Assembly: GCF_034932065.1 (NCBI RefSeq)
Contig: NZ_JAYGHP010000004.1
Coordinates: 62,001-126,000, forward strand
DNA: 64,000 nt
Reading direction: 5' to 3'
Source of the DNA: Crocosphaera sp. UHCC 0190
Lineage (GTDB): Bacteria; Cyanobacteriota; Cyanobacteriia; Cyanobacteriales; Microcystaceae
Part shown: piece by piece, positions 1 to 8,808 of the stretch
Layout: the number at the start of each line of letters is the position of its first letter
Numbering within the stretch: position 1 is the stretch's first letter
Made by a program: the position numbers and the translations under genes
Notes under the pieces: model-generated
Databases searched by the model: none
The model's input: only the letters and a program-made list of their open reading frames with translations
What the model was told of the DNA's origin: nothing

Positions 1-1
1 G

Positions 2-106
2 ATCTTACAACTTAAGCAGACAGGAAATTCTCGGCAGTTTGTTGATCATTTGAGCATTGCTTTTAATTTCTCTATTCTAGTTTACAAAAAGGAACGCATT
101 CTGTGA
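2..106 (+). CDS. 3' end of an unidentified upstream gene (partial)
   Basis: A frame is open from the window edge to a TGA at 104-106 (35 codons including the stop). The visible end reads ...TGNSRQFVDHLSIAFN... and finishes in KKERIL. The stop overlaps the GTG start of arsM as GTGA, which is typical of translationally coupled operon genes, so it may be a real upstream member of the arsenic locus. I do not recognise the protein, and with so little sequence chance openness is possible. Confidence 0.4.
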   Translation: MLQLKQTGNSRQFVDHLSIAFNFSILVYKKERIL

Positions 107-1305
107 CTGATATGGTGACTTCCCAATCTTCCCTTAATTCTCCTCTTTATGATATCGAAAAAACTGTCTTTGAACGCTATCAAGAAGGGGCAAAAGTGCA
201 ACAACCTAGTTTATGTTGTCCCACTGACTATGATGGTAAGTATTTAGAGATTTTACCCCAAGAAATTATTGAAAAAGATTATGGTTGTGGTGATCCAACT
301 CGCTATGTATCTGAAGGGGAAACGGTTTTAGATTTGGGTTCGGGAACGGGAAAAAATTGCTACATTCTGGCCCAAAAAGTCGGTGCTAAGGGTCAGGTTA
401 TTGGGGTTGATTTTAATGATGAAATGTTAAAAATTTCCCGCAAGTATCAACTGGAAATTGCTGACAAAATAGGTTATAAAAATACTCAATTTGTCAAGGG
501 TAAAATACAAGATTTAACCTTAAATTTAGATCAAGTTCAGACTTGGTTATCTAACCATCCAATTCAATCAATTGAACAATTAAGTCAGTTTGAATCTGAA
601 TGCGATCGCTTGCGTAAAAATTCCCCACTGATTGCTGATAATAGCATTGATGTGGTCATTTCTAATTGTGTTTTAAATTTAGTTCATCCCCAGGATAAAG
701 CACAGCTATTTCAAGAGCTTTATCGGGTCTTAAAACGGGGAGGAAGGGCTGTTATTTCTGATATTGTTTGTGATGAAAATCCTACCGCAGAAATTCTCAA
801 TGATCCCGATTTATGGAGTGGTTGTATTGCTGGTGCATTCCGTGAAGAAGAATTTTTAAAAATGTTTGAAAATGTGGGATTTTATGGCATTGAAATTCTC
901 GCACGAGAGGAAACTCCTTGGCAGGTTATTGATGGGATTGAATTTCGTTCCATGACGGTTCGTGCTTATAAAGGGAAGGAAGGCCCTTGTTTAGAACGCA
1001 AGCAATCTATTATTTACAAAGGCCCTTGGAAACAGGTACAAGATGATGATGGACATATTTTTTGTCGGGGTGAAAGGATGGCAGTTTGTGACAAAACTTA
1101 TCAGATTTTAACTCGTCCTGAAAGTCCTTATCAAACAGAGATTATTCCCGTGCCTCCCTATCAAGAAATACCCCTAGAAGAAGCCACAGACTTTAGTTGT
1201 AAAAACAAAGCAATTCGTCATCCAAAAGAGACAAAAGGGGCCGATTATAAACTAACAGAAACCAACCCAGTAATGGACTGTTGTAGTCCAGGAGAATGTT
1301 GTTAA
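103..1305 (+). CDS. arsM: Arsenite S-adenosylmethionine methyltransferase (ArsM-type)
   Basis: Predicted to methylate trivalent arsenic with SAM as donor, the first step towards arsenosugars. The SAM-binding motif LDLGSGTG lies at residues 76-83. The cysteines that bind As(III) in ArsM enzymes are recognisable: a CC pair at 38-39, C189 in SNCVLNL and C241 in SGCIAGA. The tail is cysteine-rich (CCSPGECC), as in many ArsM proteins. At 400 aa it is slightly longer than minimal ArsM. The GTG start at 103 has AAGGA about 9 nt upstream; an ATG three codons later is the alternative. The next gene is arsS, which strongly supports the arsenic assignment over a generic methyltransferase. Confidence 0.88.
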   Translation: MTDMVTSQSSLNSPLYDIEKTVFERYQEGAKVQQPSLCCPTDYDGKYLEILPQEIIEKDYGCGDPTRYVSEGETVLDLGSGTGKNCYILAQKVGAKGQVIGVDFNDEMLKISRKYQLEIADKIGYKNTQFVKGKIQDLTLNLDQVQTWLSNHPIQSIEQLSQFESECDRLRKNSPLIADNSIDVVISNCVLNLVHPQDKAQLFQELYRVLKRGGRAVISDIVCDENPTAEILNDPDLWSGCIAGAFREEEFLKMFENVGFYGIEILAREETPWQVIDGIEFRSMTVRAYKGKEGPCLERKQSIIYKGPWKQVQDDDGHIFCRGERMAVCDKTYQILTRPESPYQTEIIPVPPYQEIPLEEATDFSCKNKAIRHPKETKGADYKLTETNPVMDCCSPGECC

Positions 1306-1320
1306 TTAATGAATCAGAAT

Positions 1321-1353
1321 GAGAAGAATTTTAGATAAATTACTATTCTTCTC
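1321..1353 (+). terminator. Hairpin between arsM and arsS
   Basis: GAGAAGAAT (1321-1329) pairs perfectly with ATTCTTCTC (1345-1353), giving a 9-bp stem with a 15-nt loop just after the arsM stop. There is no clear U-tract, so it could be a weak terminator, an mRNA processing site or a stabiliser between the two cistrons. Confidence 0.35.
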
Positions 1354-1385
1354 TTAATTATTTATCATGATTTTTAGGAATAAAG

Positions 1386-2381
1386 ATGGTTACTTTAAAT
1401 TCTCAATCAATTATCCCATTTACTCAAACAACAAAGCAACCCCTTACTAAACAAAAAATTACAGTATTACAAATCAATTTAGGGAAACGTTGTAATCTTG
1501 CTTGTAACCATTGTCATGTAGAAGCAGGGCCAAAACGAACAGAAGAATTATCCCCTGAAATTTGTCAACAATTAATCGAATTAATTAACCGTTTTCCTCA
1601 AATAAAAACCGTTGATTTAACGGGAGGCGCACCAGAAATGAATTATGGGTTTCGTCCCTTGGTAGAAGCGGCTAAAAAAGCCCAAAAAGAGGTAATTGTA
1701 CGCTCTAACTTAACCATCTATTTTGAGCCTAATTTTGAAGATTTACCAGAATATTTTGCTAAAAATAAATTAAGAATCATTGCTTCTTTACCTTGCTATT
1801 TAGAGGGAAATGTGGATAAACAAAGGGGTAAAGGAGTTTATAATGAGTCAATTCATGCTATTCAACTATTAAATAAATTAGGGTATGGAAACGATTCTAA
1901 TTTAGTGTTAGATTTAGTTTATAATCCCCCTATCCCTAGAAATGAAAACTTTTCTTTAACCCCTGACCAAATTAAATTAGAAAAGGACTATAAAACATTC
2001 CTTTGGGATAATTTTAAGATTGTTTTTAATCATCTCTTTACTATCACGAACATTCCCATAGGTAGAACTAAACATTATTTACAAAATCAACATTTATATG
2101 TTCCTTATCTCAAGTTTTTAGAATCTCATTATAACCCAGGAACTATCGAGCATTTAATGTGTCGTAATGAACTATCAATTGATTACTTAGGCAACATTTA
2201 TGATTGTGATTTTAATCAAATGGAAAATTTACCCGCTACCTTACCCAGTGGAGAAAAATTAACCTTAGAAAAGCTGTTAAGTCTAGAAAACTTAGACATA
2301 ATTAATGAGATAAAAACGGCCCCTTATTGTTATGGATGTACAGCAGGAAGTGGTTCAAGTTGTGGAGGTTCCTTGATTTAA
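1386..2381 (+). CDS. arsS: Arsenosugar biosynthesis radical SAM protein ArsS
   Basis: Radical SAM enzyme of the ArsS family, proposed to transfer the 5'-deoxyadenosyl group of SAM to a methylated arsenical, giving the precursor of oxo-arsenosugars. The [4Fe-4S] motif CX3CX2C is C36, C40, C43 (CNLACNHCHVEAGP), followed by the DLTGGAPE SAM-binding segment. The C-terminal part (formerly DUF3641) carries further cysteines: MCRNELSIDYLGNIYDCDF and a tail with CYGCTAG and SSCGGS. The start is the ATG at 1386. It lies 80 bp after arsM on the same strand, the usual cyanobacterial pairing. Confidence 0.9.
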   Translation: MVTLNSQSIIPFTQTTKQPLTKQKITVLQINLGKRCNLACNHCHVEAGPKRTEELSPEICQQLIELINRFPQIKTVDLTGGAPEMNYGFRPLVEAAKKAQKEVIVRSNLTIYFEPNFEDLPEYFAKNKLRIIASLPCYLEGNVDKQRGKGVYNESIHAIQLLNKLGYGNDSNLVLDLVYNPPIPRNENFSLTPDQIKLEKDYKTFLWDNFKIVFNHLFTITNIPIGRTKHYLQNQHLYVPYLKFLESHYNPGTIEHLMCRNELSIDYLGNIYDCDFNQMENLPATLPSGEKLTLEKLLSLENLDIINEIKTAPYCYGCTAGSGSSCGGSLI

Positions 2382-2406
2382 TTAATAGATCAATAATGAA
2401 AAAATA

Positions 2407-3126
2407 ATGTTTAAACTGGGAGGAATAGCTGTGTTAACTGCTGCTTTGATAATCGCTAATAAACAATTAGAAATATCTAGTTTGCTCAATATCAATGAAA
2501 TCTTACAAAACACTTTACAATGGATAGATAGCCTAGGAAATATTGGTTATCTTGTCTTTATTCTTGTTTATGTGTTAGCAGCAGTTTTCTTGATTTCCGG
2601 GGCGATTTTAACCCTTGGTGCTGGTATTATTTTTAATGTAGTAAAAGGCTCAATTCTAGTCTCTATTGCCTCAACTTTAGGCGCAACAGTTGCCTTTTTA
2701 ATTGGAAGATATTTAGCTAGAGGATGGGTAATAAAACAGCTTGAAAAATACCCTAAATTTCAAGCAATTGATAATGCCGTCGCTCAAGAAGGTTGGAAAA
2801 TTGTGGGGTTAACTCGTCTTTCTCCTCTGTTTCCTTTTGTTATTTTAAATTATGCGTTTGGTATTACAAAAGTTTCTTTAAAAGACTATATTTTAGCTTC
2901 CTGGATAGGAATGATGCCTGGTACTATTATGTACGTTTATCTTGGTTCTTTAATTGGTAATATTGCCACTCTAGGGGCAGGAGAAAGAGCAAAAACACCC
3001 TTAGAATGGGGCTTATATATTGTCGGATTAATTGCCACAGTTTTAGTGACAGTTTATGTAACTAAAATTGCCCAGAAAGCCTTAAATAATCAGATTGAAG
3101 AAGTATCCGTAAAAAGAGAATTATGA
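2407..3126 (+). CDS. TVP38/TMEM64 (VTT-domain) family membrane protein
   Basis: A 239-aa polytopic inner-membrane protein with a VTT/SNARE-associated Golgi domain: a hydrophobic N-terminus, a glycine-rich re-entrant region (SGAILTLGAGIIF), then LIGRYLAR and the family's conserved LTRLSPLFPFVILNYAFG segment. Members are related to DedA proteins and eukaryotic lipid scramblases. It begins 25 nt after arsS, and its TGA overlaps the ATG of the next paralogue (ATGA), so all four genes look like one operon. A link to export or membrane handling of arsenicals is inferred only from position. Confidence 0.8.
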   Translation: MFKLGGIAVLTAALIIANKQLEISSLLNINEILQNTLQWIDSLGNIGYLVFILVYVLAAVFLISGAILTLGAGIIFNVVKGSILVSIASTLGATVAFLIGRYLARGWVIKQLEKYPKFQAIDNAVAQEGWKIVGLTRLSPLFPFVILNYAFGITKVSLKDYILASWIGMMPGTIMYVYLGSLIGNIATLGAGERAKTPLEWGLYIVGLIATVLVTVYVTKIAQKALNNQIEEVSVKREL

Positions 3127-3833
3127 ATAGACAATTATTGAAATTATCAACAAATAAAAAGTCAAAAAAACTCTTAAAATATGCTAATTTGTTTATCATT
3201 CTTTCTATCACTTTTTTATTATATTTATGTTTTTTTGGCCCATTAAACATCGTTTTTAATCATCACTTTTGGGTTAAATCTTTACAAACTTATGATTGTT
3301 GTACCGTTCCCTTATTTATTAATGCCTACATTATTCTCACAGTTTTAGGAATTCCTGGAACAGTTTTGACCATCGTTGGCGGCATTCTTTTTGGCATTAT
3401 TTGGGGAACCATTTGGTCAGTTATTGGAGCTACATTAGGGGCCTTAGGGGCATTTTTGATGGCTCGTTATTTGTTACGAGATTATGTAACTAAAAAATTC
3501 AATAAGACAGGCATATTAGCTCAATTTCAACAAGCCATATTAAAGCAACCAATTCAATTTGTTTTAAGCATTAGACTAGCCCCAATTTCACCGTTTAATG
3601 TGGTTAACTTTCTGTTTGGTTTAACTCCCATTAATTGGTTATCTTATACCGGGGCAACCTTGATCGGAATTATCCCAGGAACTTTCGCTTATAATTGGTT
3701 AGGAGTCAGTGGAAATAAAGCATTACAAGGCAGTGATCGCTTTTCTTTTTTCCTGGCATTAGGTTTTTTATCACTACTATCGATTATTCCTTTTGTTTTC
3801 CGTGGTTTCTCATCCATCAAATCAAGTCAATAA
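3123..3833 (+). CDS. TVP38/TMEM64 (VTT-domain) family membrane protein, second copy
   Basis: A 236-aa diverged paralogue of the preceding gene with the same order of features: PGTVLTIVGGILFG re-entrant segment, MARYLLRDYV, then LSIRLAPISPFNVVNFLFGLT. Its ATG overlaps the preceding stop, implying translational coupling and perhaps a heteromer. The 3' end overlaps the convergent Hpt gene by 12 nt. The substrate is unknown; DedA-superfamily members move undecaprenyl phosphate and other lipids. Confidence 0.8.
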   Translation: MNRQLLKLSTNKKSKKLLKYANLFIILSITFLLYLCFFGPLNIVFNHHFWVKSLQTYDCCTVPLFINAYIILTVLGIPGTVLTIVGGILFGIIWGTIWSVIGATLGALGAFLMARYLLRDYVTKKFNKTGILAQFQQAILKQPIQFVLSIRLAPISPFNVVNFLFGLTPINWLSYTGATLIGIIPGTFAYNWLGVSGNKALQGSDRFSFFLALGFLSLLSIIPFVFRGFSSIKSSQ

Positions 3834-4682
3834 TTGTACTAATTGAGATAATTGTTGTTGATTAAATGCTTGGCGCAAACTGCTAGCAATATTTTGAGGA
3901 TCTAAACTGACTAAAATATAAGGCAGTTTGGCGGCTGCTAGTTGCTGTAATGCTTCACTTGGTTGAATTTTTTCACTTTTTCCTAATTCAATATAATCGC
4001 TTCCCTGCTTCAATTCTTTAATGACAACAGGGGCTAAAGTACGATAGGAATGTTGAGGATTTGCAATGGCATCAGCAGCAATTTCTGTTAAAATTTTCCA
4101 GCTTTTCTCCTGGGGAAAAACTTGACCTAATTGAGTACATAATTTCTGAAGCATTTGACGATTTTCGGAGTTTGTTTTCTCTTTAAATAGAGACAACATT
4201 TGCTTGAGTAAGTCTTTAACTTGCTCAAAACTATCTTCATCACTTTCAGAACTTATTGCGGATGTTCCTCCATCTAGAATTTGATTGAGATAAGTTTGAA
4301 GTTCCACAAAAAATGGTTCTGACTGTTGAACAATAACATCAGCTTCTTCGGGTTTTAGACCAAAAGTCCCCTGGAGTTTGTCAACTAAATTTTGTAAAAC
4401 ATCATAGGCTTTTAAGAACAAGGATTCTAACTTTTGATCCGTGGGAACTGTATTTTCTTTCAGAATTTTAAAAGCATCTTCTAAACGATGAGCAATCTTT
4501 TGAATACTGCCATAGCCTAACATGGCCGCTCCCCCTTTAATAGAATGGGCTGCCCGAAACATTTCATTGAGTCTTTCTTGATCTTTGACGACAGCAGATA
4601 ATTCTAAAAGCCCAGTTTCAAGGGTTTCTAAATGTTCTTTGGCTTCTTCAATGAAATAACCGAGTATTTTTTGCTGATCCAA
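3822..4682 (-). CDS. Hpt-domain protein (CheA/PilL N-terminal type)
   Basis: The histidine phosphotransfer domain occupies about residues 1-110, with the phospho-accepting H46 in RAAHSIKGGAAMLG. The remaining ~170 residues are not recognisable as kinase, regulatory or receiver domains, so this is a stand-alone 286-aa phosphorelay component rather than a full CheA. The start must be the TTG at 4682: an in-frame TAG lies a few codons upstream, and GGGGGA sits about 10 nt before the TTG. It converges on the VTT gene with a 12-nt overlap. The partner kinase is not in the window. Confidence 0.75.
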   Translation of the reverse strand: MDQQKILGYFIEEAKEHLETLETGLLELSAVVKDQERLNEMFRAAHSIKGGAAMLGYGSIQKIAHRLEDAFKILKENTVPTDQKLESLFLKAYDVLQNLVDKLQGTFGLKPEEADVIVQQSEPFFVELQTYLNQILDGGTSAISSESDEDSFEQVKDLLKQMLSLFKEKTNSENRQMLQKLCTQLGQVFPQEKSWKILTEIAADAIANPQHSYRTLAPVVIKELKQGSDYIELGKSEKIQPSEALQQLAAAKLPYILVSLDPQNIASSLRQAFNQQQLSQLVQLLT

Positions 4683-4804
4683 AATTGTTTCCCCCTATTA
4701 CCAATAAAGTTGTCCTGATTTGATGAAGGCAACCCATACTAAAGCCTACAGTTTTAGCATTCCCTAAAATGGACAAAAAATAACAGGGAGAAAATTATAT
4801 TATC

Positions 4805-5845
4805 TTATGGTTTCTTGATCAGGCTTAACGCTCCGATCAAGCTACCAAAGGCTAAAATACCCACCACGGGCGAACTTTCAGGGATAGCAAGGCTTTGGAA
4901 GGCGAGATCGCCAATAAATTGATGGGTAGCAGTCGAGGGGTGCAAATCATCCCAAAACAGATATTGATCGGGATTGTCGCATTGAGAAGGCACTGCTGGT
5001 GGGGGAGTAAATAAGGGAGAATTGACCAAGCAAGGGGCATCAACAACGTTAAAGCCAAAATCAGTGGGACGGGTAATGGCATTCTCAAATAAAGAGGCAA
5101 TATCGAGCAATTTTAGATCAATGCCAGGAAGTAGGCGCAAATTATCAATAGATTGGGATAGGAGAAAATTATGACCTGCTGTAACTTGATTTAAGCTATT
5201 AACCACTTCTGTCCCTCGGCTAAGGGCTAAAGGGGTTTGACCAAGGGCTGGTAAATTCCCGACCAAAAAATGGCGAGAACCCAGGTTGTACAAGGTTTCT
5301 ACGGCTGCCGAAAGATTCGCTACTGGCTCACTGGGATCAGTAATTCCACCCCCTAAATAATCATTGGCTCCAGCCCAAAGAATATATAATGCGTTAGGAT
5401 CTGCGGTGCTATTTGCTGTTTGAAATTGAGTAATTTGTTGCTCTAATCCAACTAAACCAGGTAAGGTGATGGGAAAAGTATTTTCCTCACCTGTTGTCGC
5501 GCTATTAGTAGAAAAATTAACGCCGTTTTCATTAGTACCCCCCGCTAAAATGGAGACAGGTGGGAGGGGAATTCCTAGACGGTTTGTTAAGCGATCAAGC
5601 CAAATGTCGCCGTTAGCAAATCGTCCATTAACATAGCCTAAACTCTCAGGTGGCACAATGGGAATTAAGGGGTTGCTTTCATTCGCTGCTGTGGTAATTA
5701 ACAGCGTGTTTCCCGTGTCTGAAAGGGAGTCACCAAAACCATAAATTCGGGAAAAAGCAGAGGCTAAGGCAGGATTAGGAAAAAGAGACGCGATTGCTAA
5801 GCTTAGGGAGCTAGTTAAGCATATACTGGAATAGAATTTCAACAT
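4805..5845 (-). CDS. Secreted GDSL/SGNH-family esterase with PEP-CTERM-like tail
   Basis: A 346-aa protein with an N-terminal signal peptide (hydrophobic, ending near NPALASA). SGNH block I is FGDSLSDTGN, block III is WAGANDY, and the catalytic Asp-His block V is DDLHPS. The C-terminus, PESSPVVGILAFGSLIGALS followed by LIKKP, matches the PEP-CTERM sorting-signal layout (PEP-like motif, hydrophobic helix, basic end), suggesting exosortase-dependent handling and surface attachment. The substrate is likely a lipid or carbohydrate ester. Unlike three other PEP-CTERM loci here, its upstream region lacks the C-tract promoter. Confidence 0.8.
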   Translation of the reverse strand: MLKFYSSICLTSSLSLAIASLFPNPALASAFSRIYGFGDSLSDTGNTLLITTAANESNPLIPIVPPESLGYVNGRFANGDIWLDRLTNRLGIPLPPVSILAGGTNENGVNFSTNSATTGEENTFPITLPGLVGLEQQITQFQTANSTADPNALYILWAGANDYLGGGITDPSEPVANLSAAVETLYNLGSRHFLVGNLPALGQTPLALSRGTEVVNSLNQVTAGHNFLLSQSIDNLRLLPGIDLKLLDIASLFENAITRPTDFGFNVVDAPCLVNSPLFTPPPAVPSQCDNPDQYLFWDDLHPSTATHQFIGDLAFQSLAIPESSPVVGILAFGSLIGALSLIKKP

Positions 5846-6033
5846 TTTAATTTGGGGTGTAACAATTCATTCTTATCTGTTTTTTTAAACGTTAACTATT
5901 GATTGTCACTATCTGGAATATTGATACAAAAGTTTACATCTTAAGGAGTATTTTTCAAGATATTCAATGCTTTTAAGTCTCCTCAACTCTTGATGAGATG
6001 AGTATAATTGTAATCAGAATAATTAAGGTAAAA

Positions 6034-6885
6034 ATGTCTAATCTAGTAACATTAAAATCAGAATATCGGTGTTTTGGCGGCACAGTAGCTTATTATACCC
6101 ATCAGTCTCAATGCTGTAACAGTCCGATGAATTTTGCGGTTTATTTGCCACCTCAAACAGCGACACAAAAAGTGCCTGTTTTATATTATTTATCAGGATT
6201 AACTTGTACGGAAGAAAATTTTACTGTAAAAGCTGGCGCACAACGTTATGCGGCTGAATATGGAATCATTTTAGTTGCCCCAGATACCAGTCCCCGACAG
6301 ACAGGAATTCCAGAAGAAGATGACACTTGGGACATCGGTAGTGGAGCAGGATTTTATGTTAATGCAACCGTAAATCCTTGGAAAAAACACTATCATATGT
6401 ATGATTATGTCGTGCATGAGTTGCCCGAATTAATAACCAAAGTTTTTCCTGTAAAAGCAGAAAAGCAAAGCATTTTTGGTCATTCAATGGGAGGACATGG
6501 GGCGTTAATTTGTGCCTTGAAAAACCCTGATAAATATTGTTCTGTCTCCGCATTTGCTCCTATTACAGCACCGATGAAATGTCCTTGGGGACAGAAAGCA
6601 TTCAAAACTTATTTAGGGGATGATTCATCTATTTATTCCCATTATGATGCGAGTGAATTGGTGAGGAAACACCCTTTAAAATATCCAATTTTAATTGATC
6701 AAGGGACGGCTGATCAATTTTATGAGCAGCAGCAATTATTACCAGAAATTTTTCAACAAGCTTGTCAACAATCAGGACAAGAACTTATCTTAAGATTTCA
6801 GGAAGGCTATGATCATAGTTACTTTATGATCGCCAGTTTTATGGCAGATCATATCCGATTTCATGCTCAAGTTTTAGGTGATTGA
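6034..6885 (+). CDS. frmB: S-formylglutathione hydrolase (esterase D family)
   Basis: Hydrolyses S-formylglutathione to formate and glutathione, the last step of glutathione-dependent formaldehyde detoxification. It has the alpha/beta-hydrolase fold with the nucleophile motif GHSMGGHGAL, the conserved FAVYLPPQ and YYLSGLTCTEENF segments, and a DHSYFMIASF end carrying the catalytic His. The start is set at the ATG at 6034: it gives the family's usual N-terminus (MSNLVTLKSEYRCFGG) and has AAGGT just upstream. An in-frame ATG at 5998 would add 12 atypical residues. The 3' end overlaps the convergent cobW gene by 12 nt. Confidence 0.9.
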   Translation: MSNLVTLKSEYRCFGGTVAYYTHQSQCCNSPMNFAVYLPPQTATQKVPVLYYLSGLTCTEENFTVKAGAQRYAAEYGIILVAPDTSPRQTGIPEEDDTWDIGSGAGFYVNATVNPWKKHYHMYDYVVHELPELITKVFPVKAEKQSIFGHSMGGHGALICALKNPDKYCSVSAFAPITAPMKCPWGQKAFKTYLGDDSSIYSHYDASELVRKHPLKYPILIDQGTADQFYEQQQLLPEIFQQACQQSGQELILRFQEGYDHSYFMIASFMADHIRFHAQVLGD

Positions 6886-7914
6886 AGCTAATTCATCTGC
6901 GATTTTTTGCTGGTTTAAGTCTCTACCAATAAAGACTAAACGAGTTGTTTTTTGTTCATCAGGTTTCCAAAATCGATCATAAAAAGTGTCAAAGCGATCG
7001 CCAACTCCTTGTAATACTAAGCGCATCGGTTTATTAGGAACATTGACAAAGCCTTTAATGCGATAAATTTCGGTTTTTTTAACAATTTCTTTGAGGGTTT
7101 CAACTAAAGTTTTAGGATCAAAAGCTTGATTAACAATAATCTGAATTGAGTTAATTTCATCATCATGATCGTGTTCTTCTTCTTCGTCATGATGACTGGG
7201 ACGACTGTCTAAATTATCCTCTACAGCAGCATTAAAACCTAATAAAATATCAGGATTAATTTCTCCTTGATGACAGGAAATAACCTTAACTCCAGGACGT
7301 AATTCTTGAGATAACCAGGCTTTAATTTGAGTTAGTTGGGTGTTGTCAACCAAATCGGTTTTTGTTAATAAAACCAAATCAGCACAAGCTAATTGATCCT
7401 CAAATAATTCTTCAATTGGAGTTTCATGTTCCAGGTTAGGATCGGCTTTTCTTTGCGCTTCTAATGCTTCTAAATCTCCGACTAATGTTCCTGATGCTAA
7501 GGCTTGACAGTCCACTACTGTGATCACACCATCTACCGTTGCACTGTTACGAATTTCGGGCCAACGGAAGGCTTGAACTAAGGGTTTTGGTAAGGCCAAA
7601 CCAGAGGTTTCAATTAACATACAATCAAGGGACTCTCGCCGTTCTAAAAGCTGTTGCATCGTGGGATAAAATTCTTCTTGAACAGTGCAACATAAGCAAC
7701 CATTTGTCAGTTCTATAATATTATCATTGGGGTTATCCCCTTCCTCACAAATTTGGCAATCTCTAAGTAATTCTCCATCAATTCCTACCTCTCCAAATTC
7801 ATTGACTAAAACGGCAATACGTCGGTTTTGATTATTTTGTAAAAGGTGACGAAGCAGAGTGGTTTTACCTGCGCCAAGAAAGCCTGTAATGACAGTAACG
7901 GGTATTTTGTGCAT
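6874..7914 (-). CDS. cobW: CobW-family GTPase / metallochaperone
   Basis: A G3E-family P-loop GTPase. The Walker A motif GFLGAGKTTL is at residues 11-20, the metal-binding CxCC motif is NGCLCC (C73, C75, C76), and a His/Asp/Glu-rich segment (SHHDEEEEHDHDDE) sits between the GTPase and CobW_C domains. Such proteins insert or deliver metals (cobalt for cobalamin, or zinc). No cobalamin genes or B12 riboswitch are nearby, so the metal cannot be fixed from context, and a zinc-handling COG0523 role is an alternative. Confidence 0.82.
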   Translation of the reverse strand: MHKIPVTVITGFLGAGKTTLLRHLLQNNQNRRIAVLVNEFGEVGIDGELLRDCQICEEGDNPNDNIIELTNGCLCCTVQEEFYPTMQQLLERRESLDCMLIETSGLALPKPLVQAFRWPEIRNSATVDGVITVVDCQALASGTLVGDLEALEAQRKADPNLEHETPIEELFEDQLACADLVLLTKTDLVDNTQLTQIKAWLSQELRPGVKVISCHQGEINPDILLGFNAAVEDNLDSRPSHHDEEEEHDHDDEINSIQIIVNQAFDPKTLVETLKEIVKKTEIYRIKGFVNVPNKPMRLVLQGVGDRFDTFYDRFWKPDEQKTTRLVFIGRDLNQQKIADELASIT

Positions 7915-8016
7915 CGAGTAATTCCATCAGATAAACATTCTTTTTAAAGCGTATCATAGTTGGTTGATCTTGAAAATGAAATCAATAATTCTTTAACTTA
8001 GGGCATCTTATTATGA

Positions 8017-8802
8017 TTATAACTTAGTTCCACAAATCTTACAAAAATTGGCATCTCGATCATGAAATCTTAAACCACAATGGGAACAAATATGATTGCT
8101 TTGTTGAGTCTGTTGTAAAAATTTTTGAGTTAAGATGCTAATTTGCCAAGGAATTAAAATAACACCAGAAAAAATCATAATAACTGTGACAATTCTGCCA
8201 GCTTCAGACAAGGGAATAACATCACCAAAACCGACAGTTGTCATGGTGACAATAGAAAAATATAAGGCATCAAAAAAGTTCTTAAAAACCCCAGGATTAC
8301 TATAATGTTCGACTTGATAAATTGCCCCTGAATAAATAAAAATTAGAGAAAATAAAATCAAAAATATTCTCACTAAAATCATTCCGTCGTCAGATTTTAT
8401 CCGAAAAATAGATGTTTCAAAATCAATCAAACGAAATAATCTTAAAACTCTAAACCAGCGCAGAATACGAATATAACGAATATCAAGAAACCCGACAAAT
8501 AAAGGTAATATAGAAAGTAAATCTACAAAAGAGAAAAAGCTGAATAAAAAGCTTTTTTTTGAATCTGCACACCAAAACCGTAGAATATATTCAACAGTAA
8601 ATATTCCTAAAATAACAGTATCTAATTGTTTTAAAAAAACAAATATTGATGGAGGTATTGAATAAGTTTCAATCACAAAAATAGATGAAGAAAGCAAAAT
8701 TAGTCCAAGAATAATAAAATTGATAGTAATACCAATTGCACTATCAAAATCATCAATATAATAAGTAATTTTTTCCTTAATTACACCTATTTTATTTTCC
8801 AT
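8017..8802 (-). CDS. Voltage-gated-type potassium channel with C-terminal zinc ribbon
   Basis: A 261-aa ion channel with six predicted membrane segments. S4 is arginine-rich (RYIRILRWFRVLRLFRL), the pore helix is followed by the K+ selectivity filter TMTTVGFGD, and S6 follows. After S6 there is a short glutamine-rich linker and a four-cysteine zinc ribbon (CSHCG...CKICG) at the extreme C-terminus. The pore and voltage sensor are clear. The zinc ribbon is an unusual ending and may act in assembly or sensing. It starts 6 nt after the gloB stop on the same strand. Confidence 0.85.
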   Translation of the reverse strand: MENKIGVIKEKITYYIDDFDSAIGITINFIILGLILLSSSIFVIETYSIPPSIFVFLKQLDTVILGIFTVEYILRFWCADSKKSFLFSFFSFVDLLSILPLFVGFLDIRYIRILRWFRVLRLFRLIDFETSIFRIKSDDGMILVRIFLILFSLIFIYSGAIYQVEHYSNPGVFKNFFDALYFSIVTMTTVGFGDVIPLSEAGRIVTVIMIFSGVILIPWQISILTQKFLQQTQQSNHICSHCGLRFHDRDANFCKICGTKL

Positions 8803-8808
8803 ATTTAT

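Noticed and set aside
5998-6033. Upstream ATG for S-formylglutathione hydrolase
   Set aside because: The added 12 residues are not family-like, and the ATG at 6034 has a Shine-Dalgarno and matches esterase D N-termini.
7915-8016. Possible cobalamin riboswitch before cobW
   Set aside because: The region is only about 100 nt, AT-rich, and shows no B12-box-like sequence.
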